DNA of 64,000 nucleotides, taken from positions 98,964,140-99,028,139 of the forward strand of contig CM066992.1 in the NCBI GenBank assembly GCA_033977485.1, read 5' to 3'. Positions 39,383-49,670 of this stretch are shown piece by piece (position 1 is the stretch's first letter; each line of letters starts with the position of its first letter). The notes under the pieces are model-generated. The model did no database searches and was not told where the DNA came from. It saw nothing but the letters and a program-made list of their open reading frames with translations. This DNA is from Hydrangea macrophylla (lineage: Eukaryota > Streptophyta > Magnoliopsida > Cornales > Hydrangeaceae). Both the position numbers and the translations under genes were made by a program.

Positions 39383-39531
39383 AATGTGACTCCATCGGCT
39401 TACCATTTGAAAGCAGACGATATCCGAAAGTGGCAATTGCATGGTTAAAATTATATAGTATTCTGATAAAAATATGACTTAGAAGTTATTGATGTATCAT
39501 ATGAAGTCATTCTAGTTTGTGTAGTTTTACA
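38906..39531. other. Intergenic, no gene seen
   Basis: AT-rich, with a GGGTT repeat near 39130-39150 and a TA run at 39357-39378. Confidence 0.6.
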
Positions 39532-40568
39532 TGATGCGAGTGTTTACACCCTAATTTGGGATTTATCAAGGCACATGACAATTACATGGTTTGATGACGT
39601 CACCACAGGAACAGGTAGACAGATGAACAGTGAGTAAGGTCGATCACGGAGGAGAGACTGATATCAGTGCTAGCTGCAGGTAAGGATCAAACATCCAAAT
39701 ACGTGAAGATCGGTGTTAAGACCGAAGATAGGATGATGAGCTGGGTCTCTAAGGGACACCTCGGCCTTAACAAGCAGGGCCAAGGTTGCAAAGGAGGCGC
39801 AACGATAGTCGTAACATCGGTCAAACAAGACCGACGACCAACCAATGAAGGCTCTAAAATGTTGGGACTGAAAGACAGGTATGAAATGAGATGGAATATC
39901 GGGCTTATAAAATGATTAACAAGTATTCTATGGAGCAATTAAAGCCACAAAGAAAACATCGGTTAAACAAGACCGATGGACACTAGTAGACTTCCTACCA
40001 AGTATAAGACCGAGATCCATCATCCAGCGAGGGTCAAGCTACTCAGAGAAGGATGCAATCGGTCAAATAGGATCTGTGCACAAGGCTGTTGGGCAGTTAA
40101 GCATGGATAAGAACGTGTGCACATGATATGCTGAGCTGGAGGAGAAACAGTTACATAAAGAGAACGTGGCAGAAATGAAAGTATCAAACAGGTCACGGAG
40201 ATTAATCATGGGGCAACGAGTGGGGGAAATAACTAATTCATGCCTAAAAATTATGAACTATTAACCCCATTAACCCCACTAATATGAGCGGTTATTCACT
40301 CAGTCTATAAATAGGGCAGGTAGTGCAACATTTGAAAGGGGCTAACACACACACCACCTCTGCCCAGGCAGACTTTATTATATTTTTCCTCTAAGCATTC
40401 CTACTTTTGTTCTTGAATGATTGGTGAGTTTTCATTGTTCTTAGAGCTTTTGTAACCGCTACTTGCATTTAATCAATGAAGATGATGTTCATAGAGGTAT
40501 TCTTGAGTTTCAGTGTTTGATTTGTTTCCTTTTTCAATTTTCATTTGTAATTTACTTGCTTGCATCAG
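39532..40568 (+). repeat. Probable solo LTR or LTR remnant
   Basis: The segment starts TGATGCGAGTGTTTACACCC and ends CTTGCTTGCATCA, giving TGATGC...GCATCA inverted ends. It contains a TATA box (TATAAATAGGG at about 40316) followed by AACACACACACCACC and then T-rich U5-like sequence, the layout of an LTR promoter. Words such as CGGTCAAACAAGACCGA occur twice (39817, 39958). No matching 5-bp duplication is seen at these ends, so either the limits are off or the flanks have changed. A second possible end is near 40690. ORFs at 39667-39938 are not genes. Confidence 0.55.
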
Positions 40569-40857
40569 AATAGAGTAAAAACCCATTTCGTTATTTTAAA
40601 AGCAATTTTAATAACGAGTCGCCCAAATTAGAAGTTAGATTAGGTTATCGCAACCTCTTTTGAGTCCACGTGGACTCTGGCATGCCCAACACTACCACAC
40701 CAATTTTATTTGCAAACAGTGAGAAGATTATTTTACTTATTTAATTTATTTTATTACAAGGGGTGGGAGTTGAACTCTTGATGTATGTAATGTGAGTAGA
40801 TTATTAATAGAACCTTTAGAGCGTGAATAGTAATTTTTTTCCCCCAATTTTCTTAGA

Positions 40858-40962
40858 CTAGCGGCGGAGGCACACGCGTTGCATGCGCAATAAAATTGTC
40901 TTTTTAAACAATAAAAGACATTAAGATTGTTGGGGGTAAAATAATAAGAGACCTTAGTTATT
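40858..40962 (-). mobile_element. Helitron-like 3' end fragment
   Basis: On the minus strand the sequence reads GCATGCAACGCGTGTGCC then TCCGCCGCTAGT, a GC hairpin followed by CTAG and T. It is nearly the same as the motif at 13109-13140, so both are copies of one Helitron-like family. The 5' end is not found; the fragment abuts the LTR remnant to its right. Confidence 0.5.
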
Positions 40963-42796
40963 GGACACGGGAACATGGAAAATCATGAGGCATTGGATTG
41001 ACTAAATGACATTTATATGATTTAAATATTATTTGATTGTATCTGGTATAAGTGAATAGGGCAATATACCTGTGTAGTATAATTTCTGATAATTTTGACA
41101 TTGTTAAATATCTTTTTGAACACTATGGTGAGAACGTGAGTGATACATTACATAAAAGGTAGGTTATCTAGAAATTCCACATAAATTAGTTTTCAGACGT
41201 AATTACGGCGACAAACGGAACTTAGTTGAAAACTTTTGTAATTTATAGTTTTCACTCGTAAAGGCATAAAATGGTCGTGTGCAACGTTTCGGAGAATAAT
41301 TAGAAGTTTTGAAAAACTCGTGGGGAGGTAAACATTATTTATGAGAATTTTATCTATATATAGCAAGCTCTTGATATTTTTCATTTCAAAAGTTTCTCAA
41401 AACCTAAATCAAGAGAGGTGAATTTTGCTTAGAGCTTCAAGGCGCAAATCGACGAATTTCTGCTCGTTTGTTTTTCACCAAATTTCATATTTGGATTCCC
41501 CGAGGTAAGGGCTATGTTTTGATAGTCATTAGGCTACGTTTGGCTAAGTTTTTATAAATCTCTAAATCTAGAAATTCGGGAAAAACACGTGTAAACTTGT
41601 AGGTTGTGCGTAGGATCGGAGATTTGATGTTTGATCGGGCTCCTAGTCGTTCCCTCAAAGTTATACGACGATGGCTCGAGGTATGAATTTCTAGCCTATG
41701 AGATATAAGGAAATTACATGTTTTAATTTTCGACAACGAAATTGAGATCCGGGAAAAATTCATGTGTTAATATTAGCCCCGTTAATTATGCACGCGCTTA
41801 AATGTGAAAAGAATGTCTAAATTTACGCGAGCACGTTGAGTTGTCTATGTGGGCCAAAGGGGGGACTTTTACAATCTCATGCCAGAGTAAGCTTCACGAT
41901 GTTTGAGAATTTAGTAGTGACGGCTACTGTGCATGGTTTAAGACTTGGAATTGCCATGGCACTTGGGGGATGCAGCGATTGTAGGCTTGGACTAGCCGTG
42001 GGCATCACGGTTTAAGGCTTGGACTTGCCGCTACCGGATGAGTGCTTATTTTTCTTCCTAGAGACTATTTGATATGATTTACGAGATTAAATCATGAGTT
42101 GTCATATATACATATGTTAGAAATTGTGCACTCAACATATAGCTAAGCAATGGAGTAAAATTTACTCCATTGCAGGTAAGAAAAAAGGAAAGATGTAGCG
42201 CGAAGAGCAAGGCCATGGGAATGCCAGGAATCGCCTTTTGTTTATATTGTCGTTTCCATTACAATGTTGTAATGTGAAATTTTGAGAAGTTAGAATGTGA
42301 ACTTCGACCTGGAAATCATGGAATGGGTTAGTACAATTATAATAAGTTGTGAAACTTCTTCTGGTTATGTTGGAAATATATCCAAACTCTTGAGTTCATA
42401 TTTTTGACTGTTTAGTTGTCAAATTCGGAATTTGGATGAATGTAATAGAACTTTTATATTTTAATCCAAACAACCTTAACTGGTTTCATTGTCGCACTTT
42501 TTCAAGGATTAGTAAGATGGATGTATGTTCTTACATTTTTTATTGACTTGAGAAGTTTGGAGTAAGGATTGGGAGTTTTTGGAAGTTGCAAAGTGTGAGG
42601 TTGGGTGATGCCTTAGCAAAATTCTGCTGCTAGAAGGAATTCTGCTAAAGGGTCATACGATCGATCGAAATACCCCTTAAATGAAATCTTTTTCTACCCA
42701 TTCCAAAAATAATTTAAATGTTTTGATTGGTTCTTAAGGTACCTTTGGGACCCCTTTTAATATAAATTCATTTGTTTTGAAATATTATTACGTTTT
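40963..42796 (+). repeat. Tekay-like LTR copy, cut by the Tat element
   Basis: The segment follows the LTR at 18045-20116 in order and orientation (GACATTTATATGATTTAAAT, AAAAGGTAGGTTAT, a CTCGTGGGGAGGTAAAC block, GCAATGGAGTAAAATTTACT, GAAGGAATTCTGCT, ATTGGTTCTTAAGGTACCTT). It is closer to the 831 LTR in parts. The first 60-100 bp of the LTR are missing or unrecognisable. At 42797 the sequence switches abruptly to a new LTR (TGTAGATACCCC) at a place inside the old LTR; its last few hundred bases should reappear beyond the far end of the Tat element, outside the window. Confidence 0.85.
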
Positions 42797-42969
42797 TGTA
42801 GATACCCCAATTTTGACCAAACGTCGAGTTAAGGGGAGTGATACCTCCAAGACCCGATGATGACAACGTCCGGCCAATCTAGGACTTCCAAAGATGATTC
42901 AAACTCTTCAAAGGACTATCCAACTTTAAATGGAAAGCAAAAAGAGAAAAATGAAAAATAGAGCCCAAA

Positions 42970-43227
42970 ACGGCACTTGACCTCTTTTACGCCAATCACG
43001 GGTTGCCGCTGCGGCACTCCCTAACTACCGTAGCGGCAGCCAATAAGTGCCGCGACGGCAGTCATCAATTGCTGCGTTTTTACATCAAGTGCCGTAAAAA
43101 ATGGATTCCCAGAAAAGACGGCAGTCCCTGGAGTTGTCTGCGGCATTCAATGAATGTCGTTATGGCAGTCAGTGAATGCCGCAGCGGCATTTACTGAATG
43201 CCGCTTCCATCTCCGTTGAGTGCCGTA
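42970..43227 (+). promoter_or_regulatory. GCGGCA/TGCCGC quasi-palindrome cluster (LTR copy)
   Basis: About twelve copies of words such as TGCCGC, GCGGCA and CGGCAGTCA occur in 258 bp, often as near-palindromes (TGCCGCTGCGGCA at 43004-43016, TGCCGCAGCGGCA at 43177-43189). GC content is far above the surrounding LTR. TATA-like boxes follow at 43267 (TATAAAAG) and 43334 (TATAAATAG). Similar clusters lie upstream of both antisense genes (59640-59745, 63120-63230). An array of factor-binding sites in the U3 enhancer is the simplest reading; this is inference. Confidence 0.75.
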
Positions 43228-43266
43228 TTTTTGTAACAGCCAGCTGTTATACAACACGTTTTGTAC

Positions 43267-43342
43267 TATAAAAGGGACGCCTGAATTAGGGTTTTCTGCT
43301 CTGAAATGACTGAAATACCCCTCCAAATTTGTCTATAAATAG
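43267..43342 (+). promoter_or_regulatory. TATA boxes of the Tat LTR promoter
   Basis: CTATAAAAGG at 43266-43275 and GTCTATAAATAGAGG at 43331-43345. The second is the better match to plant TATA boxes; transcription would start about 30 bp downstream. Confidence 0.65.
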
Positions 43343-45473
43343 AGGATGAATACCCTCTTGCAAGGGGTTGGTGGGTGGTTTTAAGGTTGGATTTTCTTTG
43401 AATCTAGAGGTTTTATTAGTGTTCTTCTTGTCTTAACTTTCAAAATTCTTCTTAAAACACAATTAGGAGTGAATTTAGAGGAGTCTAAAGAAGGAGTTGT
43501 GTGAATTAAAGGTTGAAGAGCTTGATTAGTCTTTGGAAGTTCCTCACCACCACAAGTTGAAGATATTTTTGGAGGTAGACTCTAAACTAGTTGGGTTTAA
43601 TTATAGTTCAATCATAAAATACTTGAAGTCTTGGAATCTTCTTCTTTTTTTTTTCTTTTCTATTAGTCTTTGAGATTTATAAGACCTTCAATGTCTTACA
43701 TGAATCCTTAGACTTGAAACCCTTTAATTCTCTTGTAAGCTCACAAGGAAGTTGAAGTTGAAGTTGATATTGGTACACTTGATTAATAAATATAAACCTA
43801 TCTCCATGGTTTAGATTTGTTATGTTTAGGTCTCATGAAATTTTTCCATATTTCTTTGAGACCTTCAAGATATGAATGTAGTTAGTCTCCCATGACCATC
43901 AAATGGTAGGAGAGGTGGTATGGTTCAAGCCAAGTCCCATAGCTCAAATTAGTTAACAAAGTTGTATTTGAATAAATGATGCTGTGAGTTCACAATCCGT
44001 TTTTGATCATAGATTTTTAGTTGAACATCGAACCGTTGGAACTGAATGAAACCAACGGGAAAGTGTTTATAACTCAAAGTTCTACCACTGTAATTTTTGT
44101 TTTAAGGTAGTTTCATGTTTGGAGTTGTTTGGTCAAGAGTTTTGTGGAACAACTATAATCTGTCCAGAGTTTCAGAACAGTAACACTATTTTGAAATAAG
44201 CAAATCAGAACCTTAATCAAGCACTCTTGACCCAAAATAAATTTTTCTAAGTATTTTAATGTGTTAGGAAGCTACCCTAAAAAGACCAAAGTATTTCTGA
44301 TTTGTTTACTATTTTCAAAAAATCATACAAAAACTCTGGACAGGGAGTTGTAAGTCTCTGAGTAATGTCTAGTGTTTGTTCAATTCCCGGAGATCTAACC
44401 GTTCAAACCTCGATTTTCTTTTTGGGTTAGAAACTAGACACATAGAGACATCTTGTGTCCAAATATCATCAAGATCAACCAAGGGAAGTATGTTTTTTAG
44501 TTCTTTGAAGTTCTGATCTGCTCTCAATAATTTTCAGAATTCTGTCACAACTTTGATATATCTTGCAAACAATAGTCTAAATGATCACTCCATGACCTAG
44601 GACTTAAACCATGTGTTAATAATGATTAGTTAAGCTTAAATATAGAGGCTAAATGATCCAAACCAAGGAATAATACAATAGCTTATTCTTGTTCATGTAA
44701 TCATGCACATTCATCCATATAGATCAGTATTAGAATTTATAATTGCGTCATTTCCTCTACTTGATAGAATTAAGCTAGACATTTAGGGATAATTATCCGA
44801 TATTATACATTCTTCCTAAAGTATGTGGACTAACTCTTGTTTTGTAGCGCACTTGAGGTACAACTTTTCAACCCTTTCTCTAGTTTACTTAATTCCTTGA
44901 TTTTTATTGATTTTATGACCTCATGTGCGACACGTTAGAATTAGGATCTTGCCTTATGTGAATACATGTGATTAGAGACCTTTTCTTATGTTTTACTTTC
45001 TATTCGTATGCATTGCACGTTTAATATTCACAGCATGGATCACGGGCAAGTTCTATAGTTCCCTATCTGCATATCATATTGCTTGCTACTTGAATTATGT
45101 GGTTTTTGAATGATATTTTATCACTTGCAATCTTACACTCTTTAGACATGCTTTTGTAATGTATATTTATACATATGTATTAGTTGAGGACATGCTTAGA
45201 TTATTAATTCGATTAAAAGGATGTTGAGTAGAGGCCTATCGTGAGATAGGATGAGAAGGGGTGTTTTAGTCCGATGGGCTCCTTCCCTTCTCATTCCATA
45301 ATCCCCGGACCTAGTTTAATCTCTGGTTTCTTAAACGATCAGTTTTAAAATGGTTTCTTAATTTTTCTTTAAAAAAATTAAGTGGCAACTTATTGTTTTA
45401 TGATTTGAAATTTGAAAAAGATTTTAAAAGAAAAGTTGTGGGTACGTAAGGAAAAATTGCGATATCCACAATC

Positions 45474-45491
45474 TGGCGACTCTGCTGGGGA
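45474..45491 (+). other. Primer-binding site, tRNA-Arg type
   Basis: TGGCGACTCTGCTGGGGA is complementary to the last 18 nt (ending in CCA) of a tRNA with acceptor CAGAGTC-G and T-arm CCCAG, three bases after the LTR end. Ogre elements are known to use tRNA-Arg, and the T-arm and variable-loop sequence matches plant tRNA-Arg as I recall it. Confidence 0.85.
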
Positions 45492-45523
45492 TCGAACCCA
45501 GAATCTCTGGTTTAGCAAACCAG
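45492..45523 (-). repeat. tRNA-like extension of the primer site
   Basis: Read on the minus strand, 45523-45474 folds as the 3' part of a tRNA. It has an anticodon stem CTGGT/ACCAG with a 7-nt loop TTGCTAA, a 5-nt variable loop AGATT, a T-arm CTGGG-TTCGATC-CCCAG, an acceptor strand CAGAGTC, then G and CCA. The primer site needs only 18 nt; 32 more nt match a tRNA. It is not a tRNA gene: the 5' half is not clearly present and the CCA is encoded. Confidence 0.75.
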
Positions 45524-46757
45524 AATTTCTTAATTTTGGGTTCACTCGAGGATTAGACTTGAAAACATCCTTTTAATCAAATTAATTAATATTTTTGTGT
45601 CTGTTGCATTTCACTTGCATGTCTCGCCAGTCGATTGCACAGAACTATGACCTTGGAGGCTCGAGGCAACCTGGTCGTTCAAGTAATCATGGGGCCATAT
45701 GATCACCCTTGATCTCGTACCATGTGCTGGTATTTGAAGCATCCTATCGGGTGTGTATCAAGGGTCCCTTATTTGACCAAAACCCAGCTTTTACATAGTA
45801 GCTTCCATAGATCCTTTCAAATCTTAGGAAATCAATTCTTGATTAGGATTTATGTACTAGGGAGTTTTGTATGCCCAGAAAGGGATTACTTGAGATGATG
45901 ATGATACTTGCTTGATGAAAGATGCATAATCTTTTAATCACCTTTTAGTAATTTCTCCTCATGTTCCACGACATTTGGAGAACATGTCGAACCTTGATTA
46001 TAAGATTATGTTTCTTATATCATGTTAGCTAAGCATCGTTGACCTTGTATGCATCCAAATTCAAGAAAAGTACGGTGACAATTCGATCTTGTGATCCTTC
46101 TACCCAAAAGTTTTAAAATTCTCTTTTGAAGAGCAAACAAGATTTTGATAAACCACCATTCTTTATCCCAAAATATTTTTCGGTCAAGCAAAGCTCCAAA
46201 CTAACCTCTGTTAAGGTATATTTTCACATGATCATCTTCTAAAAAAAAATCCAAAAATTTTGGGAATTGTTTTTGGAAGAAATGCTCTTCAAATGAATTT
46301 CAAAGCAGAATTCCAACCCAATCATCTTTATTGAGAAATATTTTCACATCCTCATTTTCCTTGAGAATCATTTTTGAAAGACCTCATCATTTAAAGAAAT
46401 GCTTTTCAAATGAATTTAATTTTTTTTTATCCAACCTTTGGGAGGGTAGTGAAGATCACAATGAAAGGAGAAGTTGGTGCACTTGACATGGGTGAGGATT
46501 AGGATTTTCTTTTCTTTGGCATATAAGATAGGCACACACCCATACATGCATTGCATCCGTGTGACATATAAAAAAAAGTATTTTTAACCAAGGGTCTTTT
46601 TAAAACAAAATATATATGTGTGACAAAAGGAAGCGAATAAAAGTTTTTTTAAAGGGAAAATTTAAACCTTTTTGTAGGGGCCAAAATAGCATCAAGTTCA
46701 AATTAAGCCTGGTTTAGGGATCCCATAGCAAGGTTATTAAGAAGAGAAGACGCTGAA
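45524..46757 (+). other. Leader between primer site and gag
   Basis: 1.2 kb without a supported ORF. AT-rich, with a repeated AAATGCTTTTCAAATGAATTT-like word at 46280-46310 and 46398-46420. Ogre elements often carry an extra ORF here; none is seen. Confidence 0.6.
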
Positions 46758-48030
46758 ATGGCAGAAGAAAGTAACAACGAGGAAGTAACCGGGTTGAAAA
46801 CACTGGTAGAACAACAAGCAGAGCAAATGAGGCGGCAAGCCAAAAATATGAACCAGTTATGGTCCCACCTCTAGGGGGAGAAGGAGATTGGTTTGATGAT
46901 CAGGAGGCACAGTGGACTGATGCGGTGCAGGCCAACATGGAAAGGGAGAAAGCTGAGAAAGAGAGGCTACTGACCGAGAAGATAGATAAGCTGGACAGGG
47001 TAATGCGTAAGGCTCAGGGAGTTGACACTTATTTGCTGGAACTAGAAGGTTATATGATGGGGTTTGTGAGGTACTACCTGTCGGATTCAAAATACTGGTC
47101 TTTGACAAGTTTGATGGAACCGGAAACCCTCGAAGTCATATCCAAATGTGCATAGGCGCCTTTCAGCCAAGTGGCTTGAGCGCAACCATGATGGATGTCT
47201 TGTTCCAGCAAACATTAACTGGAGTTGCCCTGTCGTGGTACCTTACATTAGAGCTAGCCGAGCAAAACACGGGTCCGGGAATAGGTGATTAAAGCATTTG
47301 TGGCACAGTATGAATACAATCAGGACCTGGATGTCACAGTCTGAGATTTAGAGACCACTAGGCAGGGAAACAAAGAATCATTCACAGAGTATTTGAGTAG
47401 ACAGAGAGGAAAGGCAGCTAAGATGGTACAGAGGTCGTCCGAGAAAGACCAGTTCTGAATGTTGATGAAGAACCTTCAACCTGTCTATCAAGAGAAAATG
47501 AGATTTCAGTCGATCAACACTTTTGCTGAGGTATTTGATGTAGGGACTCGGATCGAAGATTCAATCCAAGAGGGAGTGATAAAAAAGGAGGAATAGCCAA
47601 ACCGGTACAGAAGGCCGAACTATGAATCCAATGGAGGACAGTCGGGAGGGCATTCTGGCCCCATCGATGTCAACGCACTGACCGGGCCGGAGAGGAAATT
47701 TGACATAACACCAAGGAGAGAGGGGGACAAAGCAACAAGAAGATTCTTAGATCTGGGAGTGTCACTGTCAACTGCTCTCGATAGATTGTTAGCAAAAGGG
47801 CATCTTCGTTAGTTGGAACCTCGACCTCTACCAAATCCGCCTCGGCCAAATTTTCAAGGGAATCTCTTTTGCAAATTCAACCAACAGAAGGGCTACTCAA
47901 CGGATCGTTGCATGAGGCTAAGGCACAAAATCTAAGATCTTATTGATAACAAGGTGATATCGGAACCGCCTGCCAGAACTCTGAATGTCACAAGAAATCC
48001 ACTACCAAACCACCATGCTGTACTACCACC
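46758..48030 (+). pseudogene. Degenerate gag of the Tat element
   Basis: The ATG at 46758 starts MAEESNNEEVTGLKTLVEQQ and runs into a stop after about 37 codons (46873). The frame then shifts to 46859-47155 (an E/K-rich coiled-coil-like stretch, MEREKAEKERLLTEKIDKLD). It shifts again near 47095 into the core with DKFDGTGNPRSHIQMCIGAF and SATMMDVLFQQTLTGVALSW, which is the retrotransposon gag domain. Further blocks are ESFTEYLSRQRGKAAKMVQR and MKNLQPVYQEKMRFQ. Near 47868-47940 a zinc-knuckle-like segment FCKFNQQKGYSTDRC lacks the usual His (Asn here). At least five stops or shifts are visible, so the capsid protein cannot be made. Confidence 0.82.
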
Positions 48031-48198
48031 ACAAGGCCTCTATTTCTTGGGGATAGAAGAAACCATCTTCGATCCGTCTAGGCTAATCACTAGGGCTAGG
48101 ACACCAAGAAGGCCTTATCAGCTGATGGAGAATCCGACAATCTGTACCTTAGAGGGTGCTTCGAAGGGATGTGAAGAGAAAAAGGCAGAACAGATGGA

Positions 48199-49100
48199 TT
48201 GGTGGTTCAGGAAATGGGCAATATAGATCAGATAGAGGATGATTTGTGGTACAAGAGTGATGAAGAGGTGGGAACCAAAAATGAGAATTTGGGAAGGGTT
48301 TTCGAGGCCGACAATTTGTGGATGAGAGAAGAAGTCAGTCATCTAACCTGGTCAGGCAGACACTTCAAGCCGTACGAACTGGAGGAAGATCACCCGGGGA
48401 GGGATCTAGACAAGGGAAAAGGAAAAATAGATGAAAAAGCAGAGGAAGACAGGGTCCTGAAACAATTGAACAAAACTCAAGCTAACATCACCGTTTGGGC
48501 CTTACTAATTGCTTCAAAACATCACCGGCATGCAGTCTTGGATGCTTTGAACCAATCTGACGTTTCCATCAACGCAACACCAAAAGACCTCATGGGAATG
48601 ATCAGTAGAATTCCGACCCTGGCTATTACCTTCTCATCAGACGACCTACCTCCAGGAGGGCCTGCTCACAATAAGCCATTGTATGTCACTGTTGAATGCC
48701 TGGGGAACACTGTACATGCCTGTATTGTTGACAATGGATCCGCTCTAAACGTGTGTCCGTTTCGAACAACCAAGCGCATGGGTTTGGATAAAACAACGTT
48801 CGTACCATCCGAGCAGAGGTAAGGGCATACGACAACACTCTGAGAACGGTCATGGGAATAATTCTCCTTCATTTAGCTGTCAGGCCTGTGGAAAAGGAAG
48901 CCGAATTTCAGGTCATCGACATACCTACTTCTTTCAATTTACTGTTGGGAAGGCCGTGGCTAGACAGTTTGGGCGCCATACTATCTATGGTTCATCAGAA
49001 AGTCAAGTGTGTCTGGAAGAGCAAGGTCTGTGATATTCTCGGCGATAGTTGGGTTCGTCCGTCTGAAGCTTCATCGAGCGCGCCAGTTTTGGAGGTATAA
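48199..49100 (+). pseudogene. Aspartic protease of the Tat element, broken
   Basis: The frame 48199-48822 runs from linker sequence into the protease with HACIVDNGSALNVCPFRTTK (48715-48780). The DNGS active site replaces the usual DSGA/DTGA and is typical of Tat proteases. A stop at 48820-48822 interrupts; the domain continues in another frame at 48852-49100 with SFNLLLGRPWLDSLGAILS, the GRPWL C-terminal motif. The linker before it contains acidic stretches (TPKDLMGMISRIPTLAITFS). Confidence 0.85.
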
Positions 49101-49224
49101 TTCCAAGAAGAAGAGACAGGTCTGGGAGGGTTCGAATTCATTAATATGTTGGAGGGAGAGAAGCCGAGAGAGTTTCTACCATTATATTTCGATCAGTATG
49201 CGAGTCCACTGGTCGCTGGTATCA

Positions 49225-49670
49225 TAAAAAAGATGGGTTTCTTCCCAGGTATGGGATTGGGTAAGAATCATTAGGGTCTGGCGGAATTTCCAAGTATCGC
49301 CACTCAGACTCACACTCATGGCCTAGGCTATCAACCATCAAAGAAGGAGCTAAGAGATAAGAAGAAGGCAATTGGTGCACCATTGGATCCATACCTGAAG
49401 ACGCTCAATGGGTACTTTATGAAAGAAGGAGAGGATTTCTCCTATTGTGGCTTCCCAGAATCATGGGTAGATCAGAAAGACAAGTGTATTAAGCCTGGGT
49501 TTGAGATCTTCTTTCCCCACGAATTCTCTGAGTATCAGGATCCATACCTGCAGATACCCGTGAAGTCAACTACTGTAAAAGATTGGGTTGGTGCGCTAGA
49601 TGACTCAGTCATGAAGAATATGTTGGGCGAGGAAAGCACAGAAGATAAGGGAACAGGCCAAGAAGGGGTC
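49225..49670 (+). pseudogene. G-patch-like domain and linker after the protease
   Basis: KMGFFPGMGLGKNH-stop-GLAEFP at 49231-49289 has the spaced Gly of G-patch domains (GxGLGxxxxG), with TAG in place of CAG at 49273. Downstream (49383-49670) is a linker with PLDPYLKTLNGYFMKEGEDF. G-patch segments after protease are known from some retroviruses and plant Ty3 elements and bind RNA. The frame is cut at 49671 by an inserted solo LTR. Confidence 0.72.
49666..49670. repeat. Target-site duplication GGGTC (left)
   Basis: Same as 52874-52878, bounding the solo LTR. Confidence 0.93.

Larger units (their letters stand above)
42797..45470 (+). repeat. 5' LTR of the Tat element (2674 bp)
   Basis: It begins TGTAGATACCCCAATTTTG and ends TGCGATATCCACA; the primer site follows after ATC. 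The TGTAGA-ACCCC start is shared with the nested solo LTR at 49671-52873 (on its own strand TGTAGACACCCC), marking related families. It carries a GCGGCA repeat module (42970-43227) and TATA boxes just downstream. No 3' LTR lies within the window, so the LTR age cannot be judged. Confidence 0.88.

Noticed and set aside
45474..45545. Possible tRNA gene on the minus strand
   Set aside because: The CCA is encoded, only the 3' half folds well, and it sits exactly at a primer-binding site. It is retrotransposon sequence, not a gene.
46857..47108. Minus strand ORF over gag
   Set aside because: It is a shadow of the gag frame; the + strand has the gag-like residues.
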